Origin: Streptomyces eurythermus
GTDB lineage: Bacteria > Actinomycetota > Actinomycetes > Streptomycetales > Streptomycetaceae
NCBI RefSeq assembly: GCF_014649115.1
Contig: NZ_BMSK01000006.1
Location: 287,367 to 351,366, forward strand
Reading direction: 5' to 3'
Length of the DNA stretch: 64,000 nucleotides
Shown: piece by piece, positions 33,211 through 42,311 of the stretch
Position numbering within the stretch: position 1 is the stretch's first letter
Layout of the letters: each line of letters starts with the position of its first letter
Notes under the pieces: model-generated
The model's input: only the letters and a program-made list of their open reading frames with translations
Told to the model about the DNA's origin: nothing
Databases searched by the model: none
Made by a program: the position numbers and the translations under genes

Positions 33211-34872
33211 GTGAGAACAACGACAAGTACGACACCGAGGAACCCGGTCGCCGTATTGCTGGCCGCCGTGGTCACCGTGCTGGGCATGCTCGCCCTCTCC
33301 CCGGCCCCCGCGCACGCCGTTTCCCGGCCGGCCGCCGCCGCGCCCGGGCTGCACATCGGCAACGGCCGCCTCCTCGAAGGCAACGGCAACGACTTCGTGA
33401 TGCGCGGCGTCAACCACGCGCACACCTGGTACCCGGGCGAGACCCAGTCGCTGGCCGACGTCAAGGCCCTCGGGGCCAACACCGTGCGCGTCGTCCTCTC
33501 CGACGGCCACCGCTGGTCCCGCAACAGCCCGCAGGACGTCGCGGCCGTCATCCAGAACTGCAAGGCCAACCGCCTGATCTGCGTCCTGGAGGTGCACGAC
33601 ACCACCGGCTACGGAGAGGACTCCGCCGCCGGCACCCTCGACCACGCCGCCGACTACTGGATCAGCCTCAAGGACGTCCTGGCCGGCCAAGAGGACTACG
33701 TCATCATCAACATCGGCAACGAGCCGTGGGGCAACACGAACCCGGCCGGCTGGACCGAGCCCACCATCGCCGCGGTCAAGAAGCTCCGCGCGGCGGGCTT
33801 CCAGCACACGCTCATGGTGGACGCGCCCAACTGGGGCCAGGACTGGCAGGGCGTCATGCGCGCCAACGCCCGCACCGTCTACGACGCCGACACCACAGGC
33901 AACCTCCTGTTCTCGATCCACATGTACAGCGTCTTCGACACCGCGCAGGAGATCACCGACTACCTCAACGCCTTCGTCACCGCGAAACTCCCCCTCGTCA
34001 TCGGCGAGTTCGGCGGACCGGCCGACCAGTACGGCGATCCCGACGAGGACACCATGATGGCCACCGCCGAGCAGCTCCGCCTCGGCTACCTGGCCTGGTC
34101 CTGGAGCGGCAACACCGACCCGGTCCTCGACCTCGTGACCGACTTCGACCCGGCCCGGCTCAGCTCCTGGGGCCGGCGCGTCTTCCAGGGCGCCAACGGC
34201 ATCGCCGCGACCTCGCGCGAGGCAACGGTCTTCGGCGGCACCGCCCCCGACACCCAGGCCCCGACCGCACCGGGCACCCCCACCGCATCCGGCGTCTCGG
34301 CCACCTCGGTCACCCTGACCTGGCCCGCGGCCACTGACAACGTTGGCATCGCCGGCTACGACGTGGTCCGCCTCAACGGCACCACGGAGACCACGGCCGC
34401 CTCCACCACGACCACCACGGTCACCGTCTCCGCCCTGACCGCCGACACCACGTACACGTTCGCGGTCTACGCCAAGGACGCCGCCGGGAACCGCTCGCCC
34501 CGGTCCGCGACGGTCACCGTCAAGACGGAGAAGGGCACCGGCACTCCGGGCGCCGGCTGCTCCGTGCGCTACCGTGTCACCGGTGAATGGCCCGGCGGCT
34601 TCCAGGGCGAGATCACCATCGGCAACACCGGCACCGCCGCCATCAGCGGCTGGACGCTGGGCTTCAGCTTTCCGAGCGGCCAGACCATCAGCAACATGTG
34701 GGGCGGCACCCCGGCCCAGAACGGCGCCTCGGTGACGGTCGCCGCCGCGTCGTACACGTCCACGGTCCCCGCAGGCGGCTCGGTCACGGTCGGCTTCACC
34801 GGCGGCAAGTCGACCACCAACACCTCACCCACCGCGTTCACCCTCAACGGCACTGCCTGCACGACCCTCTGA
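33211..34872 (+). CDS. manA: Secreted GH5 beta-mannanase with FN3 and CBM2 domains
   Basis: 553 residues from GTG 33211 with GGAG. A signal peptide (AVLLAAVVTVLGMLALSPAP, cut near AHA-V) is followed by a GH5 subfamily 8 catalytic domain (about residues 45-345), then FN3 (about 350-440) and CBM2 (about 455-553, bounded by Cys). The catalytic acid/base is in INIGNEPWGN and the nucleophile in LPLVIGEFGGPADQYG. The sequence is very close to S. lividans mannanase (ALGANTVRVVLSDGHRW, LICVLEVHDTTGYGE). It cleaves beta-1,4-mannan outside the cell, and CBM2 binds cellulose. The CebR box upstream ties it to cellulose-degradation control. Confidence 0.94.
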   Translation: MRTTTSTTPRNPVAVLLAAVVTVLGMLALSPAPAHAVSRPAAAAPGLHIGNGRLLEGNGNDFVMRGVNHAHTWYPGETQSLADVKALGANTVRVVLSDGHRWSRNSPQDVAAVIQNCKANRLICVLEVHDTTGYGEDSAAGTLDHAADYWISLKDVLAGQEDYVIINIGNEPWGNTNPAGWTEPTIAAVKKLRAAGFQHTLMVDAPNWGQDWQGVMRANARTVYDADTTGNLLFSIHMYSVFDTAQEITDYLNAFVTAKLPLVIGEFGGPADQYGDPDEDTMMATAEQLRLGYLAWSWSGNTDPVLDLVTDFDPARLSSWGRRVFQGANGIAATSREATVFGGTAPDTQAPTAPGTPTASGVSATSVTLTWPAATDNVGIAGYDVVRLNGTTETTAASTTTTTVTVSALTADTTYTFAVYAKDAAGNRSPRSATVTVKTEKGTGTPGAGCSVRYRVTGEWPGGFQGEITIGNTGTAAISGWTLGFSFPSGQTISNMWGGTPAQNGASVTVAAASYTSTVPAGGSVTVGFTGGKSTTNTSPTAFTLNGTACTTL

Positions 34873-34884
34873 CGCGTCCGCCGC

Positions 34885-34905
34885 GACCGCGCGTCGGGCG
34901 CGGTC
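34885..34905. terminator. Hairpin terminator after the mannanase gene
   Basis: An 8-bp perfect stem (GACCGCGC pairing with GCGCGGTC) with a 5-base loop begins 13 bases after the mannanase stop. A further GGCCGGC-rich dyad follows before the convergent response-regulator gene. Confidence 0.65.
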
Positions 34906-34999
34906 ATGGCGCACCGGCCGGCCGCCTCGCCTCCGGCCGGCCTTCCGGACCGTAGGGCTCCGGTGTCCGTCGGTCTTCGATGATGCGCTGTTCCAGGTC

Positions 35000-35857
35000 T
35001 CACTCTTCTTCGAGGACTGGCTCGACGTCGGGTGAGGCCCGTGGCCGATCGGCGGTGGAGCTGCCCGGGGTCACCAGGCCCGTCTCGTAGGCGAGGACGA
35101 CGGCTTGGGCGCGGTCGCGGAGTGTGAGCTTGGCGAAGATCCGGGCGACGTGGGTCTTCACGGTGGCCTCGCTGAGGGTGAGGGCGTCGGCGAGTTCGGT
35201 GTTCGACAGGCCCCGGCCCATGAGGGCCAGCACTTCGCGTTCGCGGGGTGTCAGCGGAGCGAGGTCGCGGTGCAGCGGGGGTGTGCGGTCCACGGTCGCC
35301 GCAGTGGCGGGGCGGTGAACCGCCTCGGCTCGGCCGGCCACGAGGGTGGTCGCGTAGCGCTCGACCAGACGGCGGGTGATCGAGGGGGCGAGCAGCGCGT
35401 CACCCGTGTTCACCAGCCGCACCGCCGCGGCGAGATGGGCGGCGGTGACGTCCTTGAGCAGGAATCCGCTCGCCCCGGCGGCGAGCGCCGCGTAGACGTA
35501 GCGGTCGAGGTCGAACGTGGTGAGCATGAGCACCCGACAGCCCGGGAGTTGCCGCAGGACGCGCTTGGCGGCTTCCAGGCCGTCCAGTCTGGGCATGCGG
35601 ATGTCCATCAGGAGGACGTCCGGGCGTAGCCGCTCGGCTTCCGTGACGGCCTGTACGCCGTCCGCGGCCTCGCCGATGACCTCGATGCCGCGCGAGGCGA
35701 GGATGAGTCGGAAGCCGGTTCGGATGAGTTCCTCGTCGTCGGCGATGAGGACTCGCGGGGCGACGGTTTCCTTGCTCGGGTTCGGTCCTGGCTCCTGGGT
35801 GTTCGGGGTCCGGTTCGGGGCCTGTGGGGTGCGGCGGTCGGCAGCGGGCTGGGTCAC
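35000..35857 (-). CDS. NarL/LuxR-type response regulator
   Basis: 285 residues from GTG 35857 with GGAG. The receiver domain (residues about 35-150) starts VLIADDEELIRTGFRLILAS, has the phospho-Asp in DVLLMDIRMPRLDG, and ends GFLLKDV. The LuxR HTH lies at about 210-270: LTPREREVLALMGRGLSNTE, LSEATVKTHVARIFAKL. An unusually long (about 35-residue) Pro/Thr-rich N-terminus precedes the receiver. The start overlaps the kinase stop (GTGA), so the two are translationally coupled. It is divergent from an ABC exporter it may control. Confidence 0.9.
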   Translation of the reverse strand: MTQPAADRRTPQAPNRTPNTQEPGPNPSKETVAPRVLIADDEELIRTGFRLILASRGIEVIGEAADGVQAVTEAERLRPDVLLMDIRMPRLDGLEAAKRVLRQLPGCRVLMLTTFDLDRYVYAALAAGASGFLLKDVTAAHLAAAVRLVNTGDALLAPSITRRLVERYATTLVAGRAEAVHRPATAATVDRTPPLHRDLAPLTPREREVLALMGRGLSNTELADALTLSEATVKTHVARIFAKLTLRDRAQAVVLAYETGLVTPGSSTADRPRASPDVEPVLEEE

Positions 35858-36732
35858 GGGCGCTCCAGGGGGATGCGTGCGCGGACACGGTACCCGCCAC
35901 CGACGCGGCGTCGGGCGTCGAAGTGGCCTCCGTAGACGGCGACGCGCTCGCGCAGACCGATCAGGCCGTGCCCGGCTCCGTCGTTTTGGCGCTGGGGGCC
36001 GGATCGGGCTCCCGTGCCCGCGGAGCCGGCGGACAGCACGCTCGGCCCGCTGTTGAGCACCTCGACCCGCAGACCGTGGTCGGCATAGCGCACCATCACG
36101 GTCGCCGTGCCGCCGTCGCCGTACTTGAGCGCGTTGGTCAGCGCCTCCTGCACGACCCGGTAGGCGGTGACGTCGATGCCGGGCGGCAACGGGCGCGGCT
36201 CTCCGGAGATGCGCACCTCGACCGGGAGACCGGCGAAGGCGATCCGGTCGACCAGGGTGCCCAGTTGGCTCAGGCTCGGCTGGGGGGCGAGTGCGGAGGG
36301 GTCGCCCTCGCCGTCGCGTCCGGCCCGGTCGTCGTCGCCGTCCGGCGACGGTGCCAACAGGCCCAGCAGATGCCGCAGTTCGGTCATCGCATCGCGTCCG
36401 GCACGCTCCACGGCTTGCAACGCGGTCTCCGCCGCGTCCGGCAGGGCGGCGAGCACCTCGCGGGCCGCGGTCGCCTGCACGACCATCAGGCTGACCTTGT
36501 GGCTGACGATGTCGTGCAACTCCCGTGCTATACGGGCACGTTCGGCCGTCACCGCCGTGCGGGCGGCAGTCTCCCGCTCGCGCTCCAGCAGCCAGCGCCG
36601 GTCCTCCAGAAGCTTGCGGTAGCGGCGGCGAGCGCGCGCCAGCAGCAGGGTGGCGCCCCCGGTCGCCGCCAGGCTCACGGTCGCCAGGGCGATGAGCAGC
36701 AGGCCCGTCTCCGATCTCCACACGTCGTCCAT
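35854..36732 (-). CDS. Histidine kinase (HisKA_3 type)
   Basis: 292 residues. It has only one N-terminal membrane helix (LLLIALATVSLAATGGATLLL), then a coiled coil and the HisKA_3 dimerisation helix with phospho-His (AERARIARELHDIVSHKVSL, about residue 75), and an HATPase domain with VVQEALTNALKYG (N box) and GHGLIGLRERVAVYGG (G box). With so little outside the membrane, it probably senses the membrane state or a partner such as the divergent ABC exporter, a pattern known from bacitracin-type detox modules. Confidence 0.9.
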   Translation of the reverse strand: MDDVWRSETGLLLIALATVSLAATGGATLLLARARRRYRKLLEDRRWLLERERETAARTAVTAERARIARELHDIVSHKVSLMVVQATAAREVLAALPDAAETALQAVERAGRDAMTELRHLLGLLAPSPDGDDDRAGRDGEGDPSALAPQPSLSQLGTLVDRIAFAGLPVEVRISGEPRPLPPGIDVTAYRVVQEALTNALKYGDGGTATVMVRYADHGLRVEVLNSGPSVLSAGSAGTGARSGPQRQNDGAGHGLIGLRERVAVYGGHFDARRRVGGGYRVRARIPLERP

Positions 36733-36861
36733 CGTGCCAGCCGGCCGAGGAGCGGGCGTCCTTCTCCGGGGCCACCCCGTACATCGCCGGTATGACCGTC
36801 GCCGCCGGATACCTCCGGGGGCTGACGCTCGGGGCTGCCCACGCCGCCTACCGTCCCTGTC

Positions 36862-37605
36862 ATGACCACCGAAGACATCAGCGGCACGGCTCCGGGCCCC
36901 GGTCCGGCCGCCGTGCACGAGCAGGGCGTCGTCCGGGTGAGCGGCCTGCGCAAGGAGTACGGCGACACCGTCGCCCTGAACGGGGTGTCGCTGGAGATCG
37001 GCGCCGGGGAGGCGGTCGCGGTGATGGGACCGTCCGGCTGCGGCAAGTCGACCCTGCTCAACATGATCGCCGGCCTTGACCGGCCGAGCGCAGGCCAGGT
37101 GTGTGTGCACGGCGAGGACCTGGGCGCGATGAACGAGACCGGGCTGGCGCTCTTCCGGCGCCGCCGGATCGGCATGATCTTCCAGTTCTTCAACCTCATC
37201 GACGACCTGCCCACGATCGACAACGTCGCCCTGGCCGCCCAGCTCACCGGAACGCCCACCCGTCAGGCCCGGCGCCGGGCGCTGGAACTGCTGGACGAAC
37301 TCGGCATCGCCGACCGCAGGAACGTCTACCCCGCCGCGCTCAGTGGCGGCGAGCGCCAGCGCGCGGCGGTGGCCCGCGCACTGATGAACCGGCCCGCGCT
37401 GTTGCTGGCGGACGAGCCGACCGGCGCGCTGGACAGCCACGCGGGCGAACAGGTGATGGACCTGCTCATCGATCTCAACGAACTGGGCCAGACTCTGCTG
37501 TTGGTGACGCACGACCAGACACTGGCCACCCGCTGTGCCGGCCGCCTGGTGCTGATGGCGGACGGCCGGATCACCGGCGAGCGGGCCCTGGAGCGGTCGG
37601 CGTGA
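36862..37605 (+). CDS. ABC exporter ATPase (MacB/LolD-like)
   Basis: 247 residues. Walker A GPSGCGKST, Q-loop FQFFNLIDDLPTIDNVALAA, signature LSGGERQRAAVARAL, Walker B LLLADEPTGALDS and switch His in LLVTHDQTLA. TACCGT (36849-36854) ends seven bases before the ATG and no ribosome site is visible, so the mRNA is probably leaderless. The stop overlaps the permease start (GTGA). It powers the FtsX-type permease encoded next. Confidence 0.92.
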   Translation: MTTEDISGTAPGPGPAAVHEQGVVRVSGLRKEYGDTVALNGVSLEIGAGEAVAVMGPSGCGKSTLLNMIAGLDRPSAGQVCVHGEDLGAMNETGLALFRRRRIGMIFQFFNLIDDLPTIDNVALAAQLTGTPTRQARRRALELLDELGIADRRNVYPAALSGGERQRAAVARALMNRPALLLADEPTGALDSHAGEQVMDLLIDLNELGQTLLLVTHDQTLATRCAGRLVLMADGRITGERALERSA

Positions 37606-39947
37606 GCGCGGTGTGGCGGGCCTCCCGCGCGGCCGTGCGCCGGCGCCGGTTGCAGACTTCCGTGATCGCGGCAGTGGTCCTCGTTTCCAGTACGGCCCTG
37701 GTGGTCGCCCTCGGTCTGCTCGACGTCGCGTCCGGTCCCTTCGACCGGCTGTTCGGTCAGGTGCACGGCGCGCACGTCGTCGCCACCTTCGACGCGACGA
37801 AGGTTTCCGGCGCGGAGCTGGAGCGGACCGTGAAGCGTCCGGGTGTACGGGCTGCGGCCGGGCCGTTTTCGCAAGCCGTGATCGACATGCCGGAAAGCGC
37901 GGCGTCCCAGATGCCCGGGATGGCACCCGGCCCCCTGACGGTCGTCGGGCGGCCGGATCCCGGTGGCGACGTCGACCGACTGGACCTGTTCGCCGGGCAT
38001 TGGGCCACCGGTCCGGGCCAGATCGTGCTGGCGTTGCCGGACGCGCCCGGGATGGGCAACGGGCCGCACTCGCCGCTCGGCAAGCGGATCCGGCTGTCCG
38101 GGCAGCGGCCCCTGACCGTGGTGGGCCTCGCCTCCAGTGTGAGCGGCACCGCGCAGGCATGGGTCTCCCCGCAGCAGATCACGGCCCTGCACCCCACGAC
38201 GTACCAGATGCTCTACCGGTTCGACCGGGCCGCGACAGCCCGCGAGATCAGCGAGGGCCTCTCAGCGGTGAGCGCGGGTCTGCCGTTCGGATCGCTGGTC
38301 GCGCATCAGTCGTACCTGACCTTGAAGGCGCAGGTGGCGGCCAGCCCCAACGCCTACGTGCCGTTCCTCCTGGCCTTCGGGATCCTCGGCCTGCTGGTGG
38401 CCGTCCTGATCGTGGGCAACGTGGTCAGCGGCGCCGTCGTCTCCGGCTTCCGGCACATCGGTGTACTCAAGTCCCTGGGCTTCACACCCCGACAGGTCGT
38501 CGCGGTCTACCTGGTGATGGTCTGCGTCCCCGCCACAGCGGGCGCGCTGGCCGGCACGGCCCTGGGCGGGGTTCTCGCGCCGCCGCTGCTGCACCAGGTC
38601 TTCCAGGGCGCGCAGCTCGGCACCGCGACCGTGCACCCGACGATCAGCTCCTGGGCGTATGTGACCGCCGCACTCGGCATGCCCCTGACGGTACTGCTGG
38701 CCGCGCTGATCCCGGCCCTGCGCGCACACCGGCTCTCCGCGGCACGCGCCATCAGCGCGGGCAGCGCACCGCACGGTGGACGGGGACCGGCGGTTCAGCG
38801 GTGGTTGAGCGGGGTGCGGCTGCCGCGCCCGGTGACTCTGGGCCTGGGCCTGCCCTTCGCCCGGCCCGGACGGGCCTTGCTCACCGTCGCCTCGGTCGTG
38901 CTCGGCGTGGCCACGGTGACCTTCGCCACCGGCCTGTCGGCCACCATGGTTGCCTACGGCCGCGCGGAACAGGACTACGGCACGGCACAGTCGACCGTCT
39001 GGCGAGGACAGCCCAGGTTCGACCAGACCGCCCCGCGTCACAACGACGCCGCGACGCAGAATCTCCTGCGCTCTCTGCCGCATGTCGCAGACGTGGCCGC
39101 AGTCGGCTTCATCAACGTACGGATCCTCGGCCGGAGCGAAGGAGTGGCGATCGAGGGCGTGCGCGGGGGACGGTCCGCTCTCCCGGACAACCTGGCACGG
39201 GGCCGCTGGATGAGTGGGCCCGGCGAAGTGGTGGCCTCCGGCAGATTCCTCGCCAAACAGGGCCTACGGCTCGGCGACTCCTTCACCCTGACCGGGGCGG
39301 ACGGCCGTCAGGAGCGCGTGACCCTGGTCGGAGAGATCCTGGCCGGCCCGGAGGACTGGATGCGCGCGGATTGGTCGACGGTGACCGCTTTGGCACCGGA
39401 GGCGCAGGCCAACCAGTACTGGGTGCACCTCACCCGCGGCGCCGACTTCAACGCCTACAAGAAGGCGGTGCAAGCCGCCGACCCAGGGCTCTACCCGACA
39501 AAGAACACCATGCTGAACACGGACGCCGTGACCGTCATCAGCTCCGCCTCCGCATTGACCCTGATGCTGACGCTGGTCGCGGCGATGGGCGTGTTCAACA
39601 CCGTCGTACTCAACACACGGGAGCGCCGGCGCGACCTCGGGATGCTCAAGTCCATCGGCATGACGCCACGCCAGGTCACGGTGATGATGGTGGCGTCCAT
39701 GGCCGGACTAGGGCTGGTCGGCGGGATCCTGGGACTGCCGCTCGGAGTCGCCGCGTACCACGTGGTGATCCCGATCACCGAGCACGCGGCCCAACTCACC
39801 TTCCCCGCACGGATGCTGGACGTGTGGCACCCGGGCTTGATGACGTTGCTGGTGCTGGCCGGGGTGGTGATCGCCGCCCTGGGTGCGGTGCTGCCGGCGC
39901 GTGCGGCGGCCCGGCAGACCATCGCCCGCGTCCTGCACACCGAGTGA
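37602..39947 (+). CDS. FtsX/MacB-type ABC permease
   Basis: 781 residues from GTG 37602. It has the duplicated FtsX layout: an N-terminal helix (TSVIAAVVLVSSTALVVALG), a large extracytoplasmic domain, three helices (VPFLLAFGILGLLVAVLIVG onward), a second copy with another exported domain, and final helices (ALTLMLTLVAAMGVFNTVVL; LMTLLVLAGVVIAALGAVLP). Conserved loops VLKSLGFTPRQV and MLKSIGMTPRQV contact the ATPase. With the ATPase it forms a mechanotransmission-type exporter for peptides, lipids or cell-envelope antibiotics. The divergent two-component system suggests inducible envelope defence. Confidence 0.92.
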   Translation: MSAVWRASRAAVRRRRLQTSVIAAVVLVSSTALVVALGLLDVASGPFDRLFGQVHGAHVVATFDATKVSGAELERTVKRPGVRAAAGPFSQAVIDMPESAASQMPGMAPGPLTVVGRPDPGGDVDRLDLFAGHWATGPGQIVLALPDAPGMGNGPHSPLGKRIRLSGQRPLTVVGLASSVSGTAQAWVSPQQITALHPTTYQMLYRFDRAATAREISEGLSAVSAGLPFGSLVAHQSYLTLKAQVAASPNAYVPFLLAFGILGLLVAVLIVGNVVSGAVVSGFRHIGVLKSLGFTPRQVVAVYLVMVCVPATAGALAGTALGGVLAPPLLHQVFQGAQLGTATVHPTISSWAYVTAALGMPLTVLLAALIPALRAHRLSAARAISAGSAPHGGRGPAVQRWLSGVRLPRPVTLGLGLPFARPGRALLTVASVVLGVATVTFATGLSATMVAYGRAEQDYGTAQSTVWRGQPRFDQTAPRHNDAATQNLLRSLPHVADVAAVGFINVRILGRSEGVAIEGVRGGRSALPDNLARGRWMSGPGEVVASGRFLAKQGLRLGDSFTLTGADGRQERVTLVGEILAGPEDWMRADWSTVTALAPEAQANQYWVHLTRGADFNAYKKAVQAADPGLYPTKNTMLNTDAVTVISSASALTLMLTLVAAMGVFNTVVLNTRERRRDLGMLKSIGMTPRQVTVMMVASMAGLGLVGGILGLPLGVAAYHVVIPITEHAAQLTFPARMLDVWHPGLMTLLVLAGVVIAALGAVLPARAAARQTIARVLHTE

Positions 39948-40190
39948 CGGCCGGCGGCCGTCCCCGCTGCGGCGTCGACGCGTCAGACGGGACCTCCGTC
40001 GGCCCCGGCCTCACCGCGTCGTGGCCGGCCCCCGTGGATGTGTCACGGGGGCCGACGCCTCGTGCCGGATGGTCCTTCTTCTGTGTGAACCACCGTCCGC
40101 AGACGGGGAACCCGTGCCGTCGGCGGGCATCTCCCCGGGTGTCCGGTGCCATTCGCGACCGTATGGTTCAGGCTCACGTTGGGAGAGGTC

Positions 40191-41426
40191 ATGCGATCCC
40201 GTCCCGTACACCGGCAGATCACCGCACGGCACACCGGCGCGGTGAAGGACGGGACGCTCGGCGGGGGAGTCGCGGACGCCCCGCCCCGCCCGGTGCGGAT
40301 CATGCCGCTGGGGGACTCGATCACCGCCGGTCCGAACAGCACCGGGGCCGCCGGATACCGCGACGAACTCCTCGGCCACCTGCACCGCCTGGGCCACGAC
40401 GCCTGCTTCGTCGGCCCCTGTGTCAACGCCTTCCAGCCGCAGGGAGACCCCGGCTACGCCGCCGTCTGCGGCATCACCATCGAGGCGCTGACCTCCTTGC
40501 TGCCGCGGTGGGTTCCGGCCGCCCGGCCGGACTGGCTGCTCGTGCACGTCGGCACGAACAACATGTACGGCCCCGACCACACGGCCGCCCCCGGCCTCCT
40601 GCGCACCTTCGTGGACACCCTGCTGCGCCTGGCCCCGACCGCCGGCATCCTGCTCGCCTCGATCATTCCGTCCCGGCTGCCCGAGTGGCAGGCACACATC
40701 GACGACTACAACCGGCGGGTGCGCGAGATCGCCGAGGAGCCCGGGCGCCGCGGCCGGGTCTTCTTCGTCGACATGGCCCCCGCGTTGCACGCCTCCCCGC
40801 ACGGCGGCGACGATCTGTCCGACCTCGTCCACCCGTGCGACCAGGGGTACGCCAAGATGGCGGCCGTCTGGCGGGACGCGCTCCACGCACGGCTGCCCGC
40901 CCCCGGAGGCGGTCCCATCCTCAACCCCAACCCGCACCTTCGGACCCCCTCGCTCTCCGAGGCGGAACCGCGCGCCCGGGGCAACGCTCCCGCCTACTTC
41001 CCGGGCTGGACGAACCACGGCGTGTACGCCTGCCACGGGCGTCTCGCGGGCCTGGACAACGGCTCGCACGCCGTGGGCCTGTGCGCCGCTCCCGGGTTCC
41101 TCGGCATCGGCACCCGCCTCGCCACCACCCCCGGCCGCCCGGTCCGCGTCACCTTCCGCGCCCGCGCCGGCACCCTCGGCGCCGACCCGGACCACGGCGG
41201 CCCCACGAACGCGGCAAGGATGTTCGGCGTCCAGGCCGACAGGCACCCCAGGGCCATCGTCACCGCGACCGACGAGTGGCGTACCTGGACCTACGATTTC
41301 ACCCCCACCGGCGCCGGGACCGACCTCCGCTTCACCCCCGAGAGCGGCCTCCCCCTCACCCCCGGCACCCGGACCGGCCGAGGCCCCCTCGTCACGGACG
41401 TCCTCGCACGCGCGTCGGCCTCCTGA
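40191..41426 (+). CDS. SGNH/GDSL hydrolase with C-terminal beta domain
   Basis: 411 residues from ATG 40191 with GGGAGAGG. Block I is MPLGDSITAG (catalytic Ser), block III LLVHVGTNNMYG, and block V LSDLVHPCDQGY with the catalytic Asp/His pair. The hydrolase part ends near residue 235. The remaining 170 residues form a beta-rich domain (PGWTNHGVYACHGRLAGLDN, WRTWTYDFTPTGAGTDLRF) resembling DUF642/galactose-binding modules. No clear signal peptide is seen although such proteins are often exported. The substrate could be a carbohydrate ester or lipid. Confidence 0.85.
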   Translation: MRSRPVHRQITARHTGAVKDGTLGGGVADAPPRPVRIMPLGDSITAGPNSTGAAGYRDELLGHLHRLGHDACFVGPCVNAFQPQGDPGYAAVCGITIEALTSLLPRWVPAARPDWLLVHVGTNNMYGPDHTAAPGLLRTFVDTLLRLAPTAGILLASIIPSRLPEWQAHIDDYNRRVREIAEEPGRRGRVFFVDMAPALHASPHGGDDLSDLVHPCDQGYAKMAAVWRDALHARLPAPGGGPILNPNPHLRTPSLSEAEPRARGNAPAYFPGWTNHGVYACHGRLAGLDNGSHAVGLCAAPGFLGIGTRLATTPGRPVRVTFRARAGTLGADPDHGGPTNAARMFGVQADRHPRAIVTATDEWRTWTYDFTPTGAGTDLRFTPESGLPLTPGTRTGRGPLVTDVLARASAS

Positions 41427-41473
41427 GCACACCCGCCGGCCCGCGCGCGCCGGACTTCTCCAGCCGGCCGCGG

Positions 41474-41686
41474 TCACCCGGCGCAGCCGACGTCCAGTAC
41501 CTCGACCACGTCGTCATGGACGGTGTACACCAGCCAGCACCATTCACCGAAGACCGCGGCAAGATCCGGGACCTGGGCCCGCCGGTCCTCGGAGACGGCC
41601 GTGATGAGCATGATGATCTCTTGGTGCATGTCGTCCGGGACGTCGAACAGCACGTCGGCGGCCCGTTGAATGAGTTCGATTTTCAT
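41474..41686 (-). CDS. Small RelE-like protein, no antitoxin partner
   Basis: 70 residues from ATG 41686 (MKIELIQRAADVLFDVPDD). The C-terminal half, FGEWCWLVYTVHDDVVEVLDV, resembles the final strands of RelE/ParE toxins. The N-terminal half is not typical, and no antitoxin gene is adjacent. The ribosome site is weak (GGTGGA). It could be a remnant toxin or an unrelated small protein. It lies upstream of nothing on its strand and converges with the SGNH hydrolase gene. Confidence 0.45.
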   Translation of the reverse strand: MKIELIQRAADVLFDVPDDMHQEIIMLITAVSEDRRAQVPDLAAVFGEWCWLVYTVHDDVVEVLDVGCAG

Positions 41687-41827
41687 GGCGTCCACCCGTG
41701 GACGGCGGGATTTCGCGTGGTGTGCGGAGGTATGCCCGCGCGGGGTCTGTCACGGAAGGGGGAACAGGGCCCGTGAACATGGTAATTCCGCCGGCTCCGG
41801 CAGGAGCCGGTGAGACCCCGCGCGTGG

Positions 41828-42214
41828 TCAGGTCAGGCCCGGCCTGCCGAACAGTTCCGCGTAGCCGGTCGGCAACTGCGACAGCAGGTCGTCGACCTCT
41901 CCGCCCGGCACCGCGTCCGCGACGGTGGACAGGACGGCGCCGGCGTCCCACTCGGCGGTCCGGGGCCGGGCGCCGGTCTGCTCGGCCACGCGCCGCAGGA
42001 ACTCCTCACGCCCGAGCGCCTCCGGCTGCCGCGGGTGGGTGTGCAGGACGTCGTCCAGTGGCGCGGGCAGCTGTGCCGCCAGGTCGTCCGCCTCCTCCGG
42101 CGTGATCCGCGTGGCGAGCACCCGCAGCACCGACGTACTGATGTGCTCGGCCTCCTCCTGGCTGCGGTACTCCCCTCGATCGCGGACCTCGGCCAGAAAT
42201 TCCGCCAGCTTCAC
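41828..42214 (-). CDS. DUF2267 protein
   Basis: 128 residues from GTG 42214 with GAGGAGGG. It consists of two similar helical halves: residues about 5-65 (EFLAEVRDRGEYRSQEEAEH ... LAAQLPAPLDDVL) and about 65-128 (EEFLRRVAEQTG ... VDDLLSQLPTGYAELFG). DUF2267 proteins are small helical proteins of unknown function. A second, longer DUF2267 gene lies 2.4 kb away beyond the erythromycin-esterase and SPW genes. In S. coelicolor such genes cluster with dormancy and redox-stress genes. Confidence 0.85.
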   Translation of the reverse strand: MKLAEFLAEVRDRGEYRSQEEAEHISTSVLRVLATRITPEEADDLAAQLPAPLDDVLHTHPRQPEALGREEFLRRVAEQTGARPRTAEWDAGAVLSTVADAVPGGEVDDLLSQLPTGYAELFGRPGLT

Positions 42215-42311
42215 GGTGCCCTCCTCGGACTGGTTCCTTCGGCATGCCTGGGAAACGGCCGGTACGAGAACCGGCACGACGCGTGAGCGCCGTCTCGAGG
42301 TCCCGTCGGCC

